A stretch of 64,000 nucleotides of DNA, taken from contig MCGT01000042.1 in the NCBI GenBank assembly GCA_002104935.1, positions 167,947-231,946 of the forward strand, read 5' to 3'. Below the pieces are notes generated by a model, which was not told the origin of the DNA, did no database searches, and worked only from the letters and a program-made list of their open reading frames with translations. Origin of the DNA: Hesseltinella vesiculosa. Its lineage: Eukaryota; Mucoromycota; Mucoromycetes; Mucorales; Cunninghamellaceae. A program made the translations under genes and the position numbers. This document shows positions 32,407 to 44,087 of the stretch, piece by piece (the stretch's first letter is position 1; each line of letters starts with the position of its first letter).

Positions 32407-32777
32407 TTTTTTTCCTTTTCTTTTTCTCTTTCCAGATCTTTTCTATTTTACTGCAAAGGTGCCTCACGCCAGTTTTATTATTCAGCAGAAATATGGGGCA
32501 AGAATCAGCGACTTCGATCCGCAGTAGGTTGCTGCACTTGGCCTTTACCATCCTAACAGTTGTCGTCCTTTTTAACGGTCTCCGGCATTACATCACAGGT
32601 AAGAACGCGACGGGCGGCTTGACTGACCGATTTTAACGGAGGGAGCGAGAGTAAAAGGCAGTGGCGTAGGATGGAGAGAGACATTGGTGTTGATGTTGTC
32701 ATGCAGCGTGAAAAAAAAAGTAGAGGACATCAAAAGAAAAAAAAAAAAGTGTCTTGCTAAGAGAAGATGATCAGGAA
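32407..32777 (+). pseudogene. Displaced copy of the CAS1 promoter end, exon 1 and intron start
   Basis: About 370 bp matches 41046-41415 at about 97% by eye. It contains the first exon (32493-32598, MGQESATSIRSRLLHLAF...) with the donor GTAAGA and the start of intron 1, with a few substitutions (for example TILTVVV for TILTGVV). No second exon follows, so the copy cannot encode the enzyme. Confidence 0.9.
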
Positions 32778-32778
32778 G

Positions 32779-32845
32779 GTGAAAATTTTTACCGCTGTTT
32801 TGCGTCTGTTATGAAAAGAACTTGCAGTTAATTTTTGGTGATGCG
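32779..32845 (+). repeat. Isolated minisatellite fragment
   Basis: GGTGAAAATTTTTACCGCTG, then TTTTGCGTCTGTTATGAAAA and GAACTTGCAGTTAATTTTTG match the terminal unit of the array at 26651-26707. Confidence 0.85.
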
Positions 32846-32900
32846 AAGCCTGATCAGATTAGACTACTGCAGCTGGTTTTATTGATTTACAACAATGTTG

Positions 32901-34700
32901 CTACTTTTTGATTTTTTTCACTTTTTTTTCGTCGTAAGGTTCACGAATCCATTGCAAAAGCTGACTCGACAAGGGTGGTAAGGTTGCTTTTCGTTTTTTG
33001 AATCTGCGTTCGACATCTTCTGTAGTTTTGTCAATGAGCATCTTGACCTTCAAAAGCTTTTGTGTTATTGCTTGCACTTTTGTGAGATCGTCGATAGACT
33101 TTGGCAAATCAAAGTTATCAAGCTCAACTAATCGATAAAGCCCATTGGCTCGCAGATCCATTTTCAGGCATTCACAATGATAGCCATCAACCCAAAGGCC
33201 ACAGACCACTGGCGACTCTAATCCCAGTCGAATCAGGTTGTTGACCATCGACATCATTTCTTTTGCAAGTTTTGTGAAATCCTGACGGCCCAATGATGAA
33301 TTTGGTGGTTTGATTTCAACAACAAAGAGATCGAAGCGATGGCCAAACGCTGTCGTGTAGGAGGTGAAGTCAGGCTGTAGTCTTGCTGTCTTACAAAGGG
33401 AGGTTGATGACGATGATACGGGAGAGACAGGCAATGCCGTTGATGCCAAGGATGATACCTGCGAGTCAGGCGATGATGTTGTTGACAGTAAAACAGGCGA
33501 TGTTGATGGTGCAAAGGAAAATGAGGAAGTTTGAGCAAAGGAATGTGCCAACTGTGAATTTGCCCATAATGACTGCAAGTTATTGCCATAAAAGACGTTG
33601 TTCAGAAATGGTGCAACAAATCGATGAGCAAACGTGTCTTCTGCGCCTCTTTTCGGTAGTTTTTGGTGCATAAGCATCATTCGTGTCAGACTGATAAGGA
33701 TGTGAGCTGTATCGACAAGGTTGGCGTTTCTGGTGCTGCTAGCTGATATCAAGAGAGAGCCAAACTCGAGTTCAAGGGAGAAACGATCACCAATATCAAT
33801 TGCCTCGATAAAAAATAAGAGCTTAGGGGTAGTTCGTTGAATTTTTTTTTCTGTTTTCACCTTTTGTATGCTCGCCGCCCAAAGTACAATGCCGTCCGGC
33901 AGAAGGACTGAATCGGTTTTCATCTCATCATACGCGGCTTGGATAGCATCAGATTCTGCAAGGTAGCCAATGCAAGATTTGGAACTCATCAATGGAAAGT
34001 AGTACACATTGTGAATTGATCTACAAAATAAGAAAATTAGTTTCACCAGTACACGACAGGAACATCACTATATACAGAATTCTTGCCAATGAGGGCTCCT
34101 TGTGAGGTTTGGATGTATTGTACTGGATAGACTGGCTTCGAAAATCTTTCATAAAATTGGTAATATTCACTGATCCAATTTGCCACTAAATCAATGCAAG
34201 TTACGATATTGTTAATATTTGGTGTTTTTACCTGGGCACCTTCGTCATCGGAAACAGGATCGATGTCACCATTAGGTACATTTACCAATGTTCTCGTGCT
34301 TCTCCAAGGCATATCCTCAACTGAAGAATAGCTGTCATGTGAATTGCTGTCGCCGCTGGGGGTCCTGAAAAAAAAAGCGATTGTTGAATGAAACGATGCA
34401 TGAGTGTATAACTTACAATGTAATGTGTTCTCCAATAACATGCTCCTTTAGTTGTGATATTCCAGAAAATAATTCAGAACAGCATGGACAAATAAACTTC
34501 ACTGGAATGGAAGGATTTGCAGCGTGCAAAGTATCCGAATACTTCCTGGAATCTTTGGGTTGACGGTAGCTTATTGTTCGTGATGGCAGTGAGATGGAAT
34601 GCTTTCGGTTGCAATGGCGTTGTACATTTTGCACCTTTTCAAAAGAAGTTACTTGCTCACAAAATGGACAAGCAAGCCTTGTGTAGAAATTGATTACCAT
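32901..34700 (-). CDS. Two-zinc-finger protein with PD-(D/E)XK-like core
   Basis: Exon 1 (34700-34417) encodes two C2H2-type fingers: CPFCEQVTSFEKVQNVQRHC with NRKH, and FICPCCSELFSGISQLKEHV with IGEH. Exon 2 starts at about 34367 (CAG|G) with TPSGDSNSHDSYSSVED. The join to the last exon (from about 34020) is unclear: the only in-phase donor, GTACTG, gives an intron of 32 nt, so the true splice may be elsewhere or the gene may be damaged. A 50-60 nt in-frame intron (GTGAAA...TCGAG) probably lies near 33860-33810. The last exon has LQPDFTSYTTAFGHRFDLFV followed by VEIKPP, the D-x(n)-E-x-K signature of restriction-like nucleases. The C-terminus is Lys-rich. Function is inferred from motifs only. 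Confidence 0.55.
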
Positions 34701-34902
34701 TGCTGCAACGCGAAAAAGCGAAAAAAAAAAGAGGGAGGGACAAAAAAACATAGTTCGCTGTTTCGCAAAAAGGTGCAAATCGCCAGCTCAGGTGCAAAAC
34801 CGCAGTACAAGTTTTCACCTTTATACACCTTTGCCCACCTAGTGCCTTTAACACCTCTAGCGCGACCGCTGCGACCATCGGTCCAAGTTTGGTACCTGGG
34901 GT

Positions 34903-34937
<35 letters not shown>

Positions 34938-35320
34938 AATTTCCGCACAGAGCCTTTCATTCCAACCAGTGCACAAGACGAGCATTAGCGAAACATACTG
35001 TACTAACCTCGATATGAAAAGGTAATCCAAGCCAGTGTCACCATTTACAAGCGGCTCCTGGTAATCTCTTATTTCGATGTCGCGCCTGTTTCAATGTCAC
35101 TCTCCTCAGCTTGACTTGACAAAAGCAGCTCAAAAATGTTGGTCCTTTGGAAGTGGCAAAAATGGTTTCGCGTGCACTTGATTTTACTTTTGCGCGCACT
35201 AGAAATAATTTAACAGTTGGTCCATCCGTGAAAATTATTTATTCACGGCTCATAGAAAAACCTGGCAGCGTGATGGTAGCGGAAACCCGGTATAGTACGA
35301 AGCGTTGGAGGAGTTGTTTC
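34701..35320. other. Intergenic region with a repeat copy
   Basis: Holds a T32 tract (about 34904-34935) and dispersed repeat copy 5, which ends about 30 bp before the Sec10 stop codon. Confidence 0.5.
34915..35290 (+). repeat. Dispersed repeat copy 5 (right part)
   Basis: Starts at a long T tract with GCAATTTCCGCACAG, then ACCTCGATATGAAAAGGTAA, TTTCGATGTCGCGCC, CTCTCCTCAGCTTGACTTG and GCGCGCACTAGAAATAATTT, in the same order as in the copies at 39560 and 55640. Confidence 0.75.
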
Positions 35321-38300
35321 TCACATCTGGAACGCGGACAAAAATTCCTTGTTGCCGGCATAGGATTTCATCATGTCCTTGAGGACTTTGTTCTCGTTAA
35401 CAAAGAGCGATCGACGTTGGGCAGATTTTTGTTCGCGCGTGGTAGTATTAGGTGAAGACGTGGTAGTGGCACCAGCACCAGCACCGGCAAGGTTGTAGCC
35501 TAGAACGCGATCCAAACTGGCAGACTTGAAGTCGACTCGTTTTTCCAAGTAAGGGTATAAGACAGCGGGATCAAGACGGGCCAAGTAGCCTTCGGATAGG
35601 ATTGAGCGTAAGATTTCGGGTTTAACCACAAAGATATTCCCCACTTGTCGTAGCATTTCAAACCGGTCATTCAACGTCGATATCTTGAACATTTCAATTG
35701 CTTCTTGGTATTTGGCAATGTCCCTAGGAGAGAAGAGGGAGGGGGTTAGGATTTATTTTTTTTTAGAACGATATACTTGCTTTGTCACTAGTAGCCCACC
35801 TGTGGGTGTGACCATAAATTTCTTGAAATGTTCTAATAGGAGCCTGCAGTAAAGTATAAAATGAACAGGTTCACGTAAGAATGCGCCCCAGGCTTTTTTG
35901 CGCGCTTACGTATGGAATTGGTTCCCAACGGTCAACAAGTAGGATTCCAAGTTCTTGCCTTGTAGAGAATGAACGGCACCGCGATAGATCTTGGTCAAGA
36001 ATTCAACGCAGGATACACATGGCTAAACAGTGTAATAAAATACAGAAGTTCAGCTTGGAAGGAGAGCACCCAAGCCCACTCAATTTTACCGGAGTGCCGT
36101 TGCTCATCATCATCACATCTTCATCCTTAGGTCTAAAGTCGTTGCGCTTTTGTCGGTTTAGGATTTCCGTCAACCAGTTTTGAACAGCTAGGAAGAACAA
36201 GACCAACGGTAAGGACGCGCTTTTTTTTTTTTCAATATAAGTCATCTTACCATCCGTACTACGAAGCAAGACATAGTTGATTTTCTTTTCTAACGTCGTA
36301 AAGAATCTGTTTTTGCTGGCAAGAGTGTCTCGGTGAATGGAAGGCGCAGCAACAACTAGAGGGATCTATATTTTTTTTAAAAGAGAATACATGAGACGAA
36401 ATCAAAAGGTCTTTGTGAAGATAAAAAAAAAAAGAAATACGAACCACTGCAGATTGGAAATGCTGTTGTAAAAGCTGGCTAATGTTCGTTGTCGTTGAAA
36501 GGACCGAGAAACACACAGTGTCAGGCTCAGATTTGTGACCCAACTCATCGTAAATCCTGTGTCAACAAGAAATCCACGTCAGACTTGCTATCATCTTTGC
36601 GATTGACGGCAGTGACTTACTCATCCAAGAGGATATCTAAATACTTGGTACCCATAAAGTCCAGCAAAATATCGTACAGCTGTTTGATAGCGACTGGTCT
36701 GTGAAGCGATTAGGAAATGGGTCAGAAAAAAAAAAAGGGTAGGCAGGCATGCGGTGATACGTACAATTCTTGCTTGGGGGTCAGCTCGACGCATCGAAGA
36801 ATGGCCTCGGAATGGATTCGTAGGATCCGTAGAATGGCGTCTTGAGACAGTAAACTGAACCCAGTGCCTTCGATCTGCTCCAAGTTGGAGGAGATTCCGC
36901 TAGGCTTTGCCAGAGGACTCATGGCTGTTGGCGAGGCGGCTATGTCATTTACATCGCCAAACGACGTGCCCAAAGGACTTGACGAGATTTGATTTAGCGT
37001 TCTTGCCAAAACCGATTGATTGCGAGCAGAGGTCTTTTTGTATTGTTGCTTCAAATGGATAAAAAAAGTAGTGTGAGGGACGGTGACCGACTTCTGTTGT
37101 GGCAGTTGCGATTACCATGAAATTCAAAAACTCAGCGATAATGCTACCAAAGAGTTCATTCAAACAGAGCTGCTCTTTTGCGAGGTAACGGTTGCCTTCG
37201 GTGTAGGGTACAAACAGGTCGTTCATGCACCGGTGAAGCGTGTCGTCCAAGGATGTGGCGGTGGCTAGACCAGTGTCGTCGAGGGAGGTTGAACTATCGG
37301 TAAGTTCTTTTTCACAGTAAGCTTTCAAACTATCAACGAGTCGTTTCGTAGCAGCATGGGTTCTTGCCAATGTACGCAAATACGCCAGATTACTGATCCT
37401 TTGTGAACGTGGAAACAAAGACTCTACTTGGTCTTGAATCTTTTGGCCAAAAAAAAAAAAAAAAAGAAAAAAAGGCGATGACGTGAGCCCTGGGCGCGCG
37501 CATATACCGTTGTTTGCTTTACCGATTGAGCAAAGATGCGGTGCAAAAACACTTCAATGACCAAGGTGGGTTGAGGAAACACGGCAGAAATAATTTCAGC
37601 TTCGCGGCGTATAGTCATGCGGACAGCATCGTACAATTTGATCACGCTTGTGTCAACTTCAGGGGGATGGATATAAGGGTTAGCCAAGGCAGGAGCGCTA
37701 ACAAGCAGGATGAAAAATGAGAGATGTCAGTGATTCATTTCATTTTGATAGGTGATCGACGTACTCGATTGAGGTTTGATTTCCGTCAGCGTCATGGGAT
37801 TGCATACTGGAAATAAAAAATTCGTGCTGGTTTACGTAAATTTGCATGCAAGAGGACCCTCCATTGAATTCAAACAGCACCCGCGCACAATGCTAGAAAT
37901 ATGGATGAGTATGTCTTTATAAGCAAGGGGATGGTCACCTACAGCCATGACGCGAGGATCACAGTCGCGATAGGCCTTGTCGAATTCTTCCAGCATTTCT
38001 TTTTCAAAGCTTTCGCAGAACTTTTCAATGGCATCACGGGCCTTTGTATCATTGTCGACATTCTTTGCTACTGCGTTCAATCGTTTGGCAATGACAGCTG
38101 CCTATGTGCATTCGAGAAAGAGGGGTAAAACATAATGAGACGTGCTTAGCACTTTCACAAACAGGACATACCTTGAGCTGGCCTTCTTCACCACTTTCAT
38201 AGCGTAAAATGTCCAACCGATCCGTATGTCCATCCTGGAATTCCATGAAGTATTCAATGACATCGCGGCTTTCAGCCGCTCGTGACCGCTGCCTATCCAA

Positions 38301-38904
38301 GGTTTCCAATTGCTCACCAATACGCACAGCAGTCTTGCCCACGTCACTAATACGAAGCTCCAACCCATCAAAGGAGCGATACACATCCTAAAGCAAAACA
38401 GAGTGAGCCAGATCATGTTTTCCGATTTCCTGGTCTTTTCAGCTTACTTTGAAAGAGGTTCTCATATCCGTCACTTTCTTTTTGTATTGCTGTTCTACAT
38501 TTTGTGTTCCCAACTCAAGTTCGTCACATTGATGTTGAATACGGACGCGTAGCAGTTGCAGCTCCTCCAGGACCTGTTCAAACGTGCGTACAAAAGGCTT
38601 TGGGTCCAGCACCACTAGAATAAAACAAGAGGGAGATGGAGGTCAGAAGTTGAAGTAAGCAATGTCAAAGGTCTTGAAATGATACCATTGCCACCAACAG
38701 TTTCCATGCGACTCATCAGCTTTGCCGAGATGGCCTCAACAAAGTCATCTGTAGAATACCCTTCCTGTTTCAATGCGTGTTTAGTTTTCAGCAAGAGACG
38801 TGAACGTTAAACGACAATAAAATCCTCATTACCTTGAATTGATTGATGGTCAGGAGTTCTTTTATGTCTGCCTCAAGACTGTACATGTTTGGTCTGGATG
38901 CCAT
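35321..38904 (-). CDS. SEC10: Exocyst complex subunit Sec10
   Basis: A gene of about 15 exons starting at the ATG at 38904 (MASRPNMYSLEADIKELL) and ending at the stop at 35321. Pieces in order include QVLEELQLLRVRIQHQCDEL (coiled coil), LELRISDVGKTAVRIGEQLE, AIEKFCESFEKEMLEEFDKA, HCARVLFEFNGGSSCM, SLFPRSQRISNLAYLRTLAR, KQQYKKTSARNQSVLA and, near the end, KFMVTPTGGLLVTKDI with RFEMLRQVGNIFVVKPEIL, the Sec10 C-terminal signature. Known role: a core exocyst subunit that tethers secretory vesicles at the plasma membrane, binding Sec15. No F-box is seen, so it is not an Rcy1-type relative. Introns are short, several carrying A/T homopolymers. No inactivating change is noticed, though not every exon border was verified. 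Confidence 0.9.
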
Positions 38905-39134
38905 GCTACAAAACTGATAAATGAAAAGAAAAAAAAAGGAAAAGTGGCCAACGAAAAAAAAAAAAAAATTAGTCAAGCTTCTTTTTTCTGCGAAAACCGA
39001 CACTTGCGATTGAAAAAAACTGGATCCTATCCAGGCGCACCAAAACTAACAAACACGGCGAGAACAATGATTATGAGATCATTGGATTCTAAAAACAGGA
39101 AAGGTTGTTGAGGATGAGTTTTCCAACATGGTCT

Positions 39135-39566
39135 CCAATGCGAATTCGAAAAGTAAGTGTATTTTCTTGCCAAAAAAGAGTTGCTGCTATAGGAAAGCTT
39201 GTCCCATAGCTTTATTATCGATCTCTCAGATCCGCAGTGGGAAAACAGGTTTACGAATGGCTCCATTTGAAGGATAACCTTGTTAATTATGGTACTTTGC
39301 TTCATTCACAAAGCTAAAGTGGAAAAAAATCAAATAACCTGTTTTCCCCTCACCTCTCCCTGTAGAATATTGGAAATCGAATGCATGCACCGAGTGGAGC
39401 ATCACATCCTACGACGATAGCATTTCTCGCAGGCAGTTCATCAGCAAGCGCTCATGCCATATATACATGGGGAAAGGACGTCACCAACAATGACTTTTGG
39501 GACAACTATGCCATTGCCTTACTACAACATCATATCGATCGACAACATTCGCAAGAATTTATTTAT
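39135..39566 (+). pseudogene. Possible 5' gene fragment cut by a repeat
   Basis: A short first exon MRIRK (from about 39137, donor AAAA|GTAAGT) can splice in phase to NIGNRMHAPSGASHP after CCTGTAG at about 39364. The frame then stays open through GKDVTNNDFWDNYAIALLQH to about 39566, where dispersed repeat copy 6 starts. It looks like the 5' end of a gene that lost the rest. The family is not recognised. Confidence 0.35.
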
Positions 39567-40200
39567 CAGATCGCCTGGGGGTCCCCTGGCGAAAAAGGCT
39601 GGTGACTCGGAGTTGTCAAAACAAAAGTGATCGAAGGTTGGCTGGGCGACCTTCACCAATCGACCTGGATTTTTCAGCACCCTCATCATTCATGTATTTG
39701 CGTTCCCTTACAAACTGTCAGGTCAATCGGGCCACTGATAAGTGCTGTGTGGCATCTTTTTATTCTTTTTCAAAATGAAACGTTGAAACGGATGGTCAAA
39801 TTCAATTTCCGCGCAACGACTTTCCATTCCTGGCTAGCGCACCCACGGCAAATGGTCATCAGCAAACACTAACCTCGATATTAAAAAGTAAGCCAAAAGC
39901 CAATGTCAGAATTTACAAAAGGTTCCAATGCTGGTCATCTCTTCTTTCGATGCCGTGACTGTGTCACTGTCACTCTCCTCAGCTTGGCTTGTCAAAAGCA
40001 GCTCAAAAACGCCAGATTTTGGAAATGGCGCGACCCTTTCCCCCCCTCCAGTTCTCTCTTTGACTTGCACGCACTTTCTCGCATACTAGAAATAATTTAG
40101 AGGTTCGCCGAATTGGTTACCTGCTAATAAAAAATTCAAAAATAAACCTGATTCCCGCCTAATGATGGTGGAAATCTGGTAAATGCTGACGCTGCCTGGC
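39560..40200 (+). repeat. Dispersed repeat copy 6 (longest forward copy)
   Basis: Runs from CAGATCGCCTGGGGGTCCCC to about GCCTAATGATGG. It contains both the left landmarks (TGTCAAAACAAAAGTGATCG, TTGGCTGGGCGACCTTCACC) and the right landmarks (ACCTCGATATTAAAAAGTAA, CTCAGCTTGGCTTGTCAAAA, GCATACTAGAAATAATTTAG, GGTTCGCCGAATTGGTTACC). Confidence 0.8.
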
Positions 40201-41131
40201 AGGCTGGAGAAAGGAATATGATTGGACCTGTTGAGCATCCATTCCCGTGAATTCTGGCTTGTGCCAATTCTTTTTATGTTTAGTGCCTGAGATGAGGGTG
40301 ATGTCATTTTCCCCCATTGACATTTTTTTTCTTTGGAATACCTGGGTTACAACAGCTTCGTGTCATAAGCTCCTGCTGCATGACATTCCCTCGTCTCATG
40401 CGTTTCAGTGCCCACAGAGGTGTTTCCTCGGTTCAATTTAAGAAGAGATAAAGAAATGAACGTTTCTCCTGGGGTTTGCTCTTCTAGTTAGGGGCAGACA
40501 ATATCGATGGTCAAAGCAATTGAGAAACGGGGAAAAAACTCTTCAATTTTCCACATGTTCCATGCCATTCAGAGAGCGCCAATCACGGTGCAAAGGGTGA
40601 ACTTTAATGCTCTGATCAAGAGCAAAAGGTCCAAATTGATTTCATTTGCGCTAATCCTTAATAGGAAAGTGAGGGATCTACTCCCCAACTTTTAGTTCAT
40701 TGCTTTTTTTTGCTTAAAAAAAATAACCTGTATTACCCTACATTTGTATTAGTGCATGATAGTTCATCATTTTTATACCGAGTACAGTTCAATCCCATTG
40801 ATATCAGAAGTCCTATTTATATAGGAAGACATAAAGCTTACTAGCGAGAGAAAGGGGATGGCAATAAAATACCGTCATTGGGATGAGCTTGCACCAAGGA
40901 GCCAAAAAGCTGGTCGATCCTTTTTAACAATTCCAAACTCGGCTTCATGCGTGTCCAATGAACAGGGGGGGATCCGTCGGAGTCCCTATTTTTTGATTTT
41001 CCATGGATTCTAGCCAGTAAATAGGTTGCCCACAACCTGGAATATTTTTTTTCTTTTTCTTTTTCTCTTTCCAGATCTTTTCTATTTTACTGCAAAGGTG
41101 CCTCACGCCAGTTTTATTATTCAGCAGAAAT

Positions 41132-41513
41132 ATGGGGCAAGAATCAGCGACTTCGATCCGCAGTAGGTTGCTGCACTTGGCCTTTACCATCCTAACAGGT
41201 GTCGTCCTGTTTAACGGTCTCCGGCATTACATCACAGGTAAGAACGTGACGGGCGGCTTGACTGACCGATTTTAACGGAGGGAGCGAGAGTAAAAGGCGT
41301 GTAGGATGGAGAGGGACATTGGTGTTGATGTTGTCATGCAGCGTGAAAAAAAAAGTAGAGGACATCAAAAGAAAAAAAAAAAAAAGTGTCTTGCCAAGAG
41401 AAGATGATCAGGAACATGAATGAATGCCGCTGGCTTCTTTCTAAAAAAAGAGATGGGGGCCTCTCCCCCTTTTTTTTTTTTTTTTAATCAAGCTCATTTC
41501 CTTTTGTGTCTCA

Positions 41514-41548
<35 letters not shown>

Positions 41549-44087
41549 CAGAACCCAACGACCGAACTCGTTGCCAAGGACTGTTGAACGAGGGATGGTT
41601 TCAAGGGGATGGGTATACAAATTGGCAGGTACCAGGGTGTATGGTTCACAACTACCAACCATTGGAAATCTCTAGCTGCTTGAATCACTCTCGGGTGCTG
41701 TACATTGGCGATTCGATCATGCGCGAGCAATTTTATTCTATGAACCGGCTTACCCATGCCTTTGATATCAAAGGACCATTACATGTTGACCGCAAGTACA
41801 AATCTGAAGAGTTTGGCATGCTGTATGAATTTTGGTGGGATCCTTATATCAATCAAACAAGAACTCTGGACCTGTTGAGTGGCAATGACACAACTGGTGA
41901 CCCACCTAGTTTGTTGGTGATCGGCTCTGGGATCTGGTATACACGACGCTTATCAGAAGACGTTTATTTGGAACAATGGAAGACGGCGGTGGATCGAGTG
42001 TTTGATGGCGTGGAAGCCAACCCAAGGATGGCTGACACAGTGATGCTGTCACCTGTGGAACTGCCACAGTTCAACTTGCTCAACCCTGTGCGACAAAAGC
42101 TCATCACCATTGACAAAATCACCACCATGAACAATTACTTGAAACAACGTGCTGATCGCGTCAAGCCTCAGGTCCCTTTTGCTGTGGCCTTTACCTGGAA
42201 CGCCATTGCCACCTCCACCCTCAATCAGACCGAGGACGGCCTTCACTTTAACACCAATGTCACCTTGCCTCAAGCTCAAATGGCTCTGAATTTCCGATGC
42301 AATCAGCTTCTTCCTAAGCATTATCCCATCAACACCACTTGCTGCATCCACTATCCTGTTCCTCAATGGTATCAGCTTGTCTTTTTCCTATTCTTTTTGA
42401 TTTGGATCCCTCTTGGCTTTGGCTTGCTCCGTACGTTTTATAATGCAGCTTTGTTGGGGTTTTTTTTTTTTTTTTTTTTTTGTGCTTACCTTTTTATTTT
42501 ATTTTTTTCTGCTTTTCTATAGAATCCAGCTCGTCATGGTGCCAACGATATATCCCCTCAGATGAAAAGGTGCTGACAGCCAACTTCATCATGGGTCTTG
42601 GTGTGCTTTACATGTATATCGGCGATCGTACGCAATTGTTTGCTAAAATGCACAAGCAGTTTGATGCTGACACGTTTTGTTTGCAAATGCTCCTGATGGT
42701 GGTGGCTGGTGTTGTGTCGTTGCGATACCAATCCGATGTGGACGACCTTGGCCTGCTGAATCGTGGCCAAACGGATGAATGGAAGGGCTGGATGCAGCTG
42801 GTGATTCTGATTTATCACTTTACAGGCGCTTCTGGTACGGCTGGCATCTACAACGCTGTGCGAAGCTTGGTGGCGGCCTATCTCTTCCAAACAGGCTATG
42901 GTCATTTTTACTTTTTCTACAAGAAAAAAGATTTTGGGATCAAGCGCGTGCTCAATGTGCTGGTGCGACTCAATCTGCTGACCTTCATTTTGATGTATGT
43001 GATGAACACGGACTATCTCAGCTATTACTTTACGCCCCTGGTATCGTTTTGGTTCTTGGTGATATGGCTGGTGATGTTCGTGGGACACGATCTCAATGAA
43101 CATGGATGGTTCTTGCTGGCTAAAATGGCGATTGCTTGTGTGCTCACTACTTTGCTGATTCATTTGCCTGGCGTGTTGGAACTGCTGTTTGATGTCTTGG
43201 CTTTTGTTGGAAACATCCACTGGCAAGCGGCCGAATGGCGATTCCGTTTGAGCCTGGATGCGTTTGTAGTGTATGTGGGTATGCTGTTTGCCTGGGCCAC
43301 TATTGCCTACAAAGATCAGAAATGGGGCGAAAAGGTTTTCTTCCGTTGGGCTCACTACTGCTACCTGCCCTTGGGAGCCTTGGTGCTTGCATGGTATTTT
43401 TGGTTTGAACTACAGCAACCTAGCAAAGCCGTATACAACCAGTACCATCCGTTTGTTTCATGGATCCCCATCCTGGCATACATTGGCCTTCGCAATGGCT
43501 CGGTCTATCTTCGCAACATCAATTCACGCTTGTTTATGTGGGTAGGCAAGTGCTCCCTGGAAACCTTCATTGGTCAATTCCACATGTGGCTCGCAGCTGA
43601 TACCAAGGGCCTGTTGGTGGTCGTGCCACCTGATTTGGTCGAGCGCCTATCCAGTGGTTCCGGCTGGTGGCTCAACTGGGCTCTTTCCAGTCTGATCTTT
43701 TTGTATATTTGTCATTACCTTGCGCAAGCCACCAACACTCTGACGGCGTGGATCGTGGGACTCTGGACGTACCAACCTGACAATGGTTCCTCGGTGAACT
43801 CGACCGGCTCGTCGACCAACCATCCCGATAACTATCTGGCCGTGCCTCTCTTGCCCACTCACCACAACAGTCCTGATGAAGAAAAACAGCCCGATGAAAA
43901 GGAGGACGACACCCGGTTATTAGCAGAAGAAGACGAGGACTCGCTCAGTTTGGAAGAGGAAATGGAGTTGTGGCAACAACCTCCGCCTTCAACCTTCCAG
44001 CGCATTGTCAACTTTATTCGCTATGATCCCCGTATCAAGACTTTCGTCTTTTTCATTGGTATGTTAGCCCTCAACCACTTTTGTTAA
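41132..44087 (+). CDS. CAS1: CAS1-family polysaccharide/sialate O-acetyltransferase
   Basis: Three exons (41132-41237, 41552-42430, 42523-44087) give 849 residues. Intron 1 contains a T26 tract just before its acceptor. After an N-terminal signal anchor (LLHLAFTILTGVVLF) comes a lumenal esterase-like half with the SGNH serine motif VLYIGDSIMREQ (Ser90). From about residue 330 there are ten or more membrane segments with YIPSDEKVLTANFIMGLGVLYMYIGDR-type sequence (given here only in part) and IYHFTGAS, the acyltransferase core of Cas1p/CASD1. The C-terminal tail is acidic. Known role: O-acetylation of capsule or cell-wall polysaccharide in the Golgi. The gene is intact; a stray copy of its exon 1 lies at 32493. 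Confidence 0.93.

Larger units (their letters stand above)
32208..32900. other. Non-coding region made of displaced copies
   Basis: Contains the displaced CAS1 first-exon copy (32407-32777) fused to a minisatellite fragment (32779-32845). Confidence 0.6.
38905..41131. other. Intergenic region with repeats and a gene fragment
   Basis: Contains a truncated ORF (39135-39566), dispersed repeat copy 6 and the CAS1 promoter. Remaining open frames (for example 40507-40695) have no known domain. Confidence 0.4.

Noticed and set aside
42558..43355. Minus-strand 265-codon open frame inside CAS1
   Set aside because: Antisense shadow of the strongly supported CAS1 exon 3; its sequence shows no domain.
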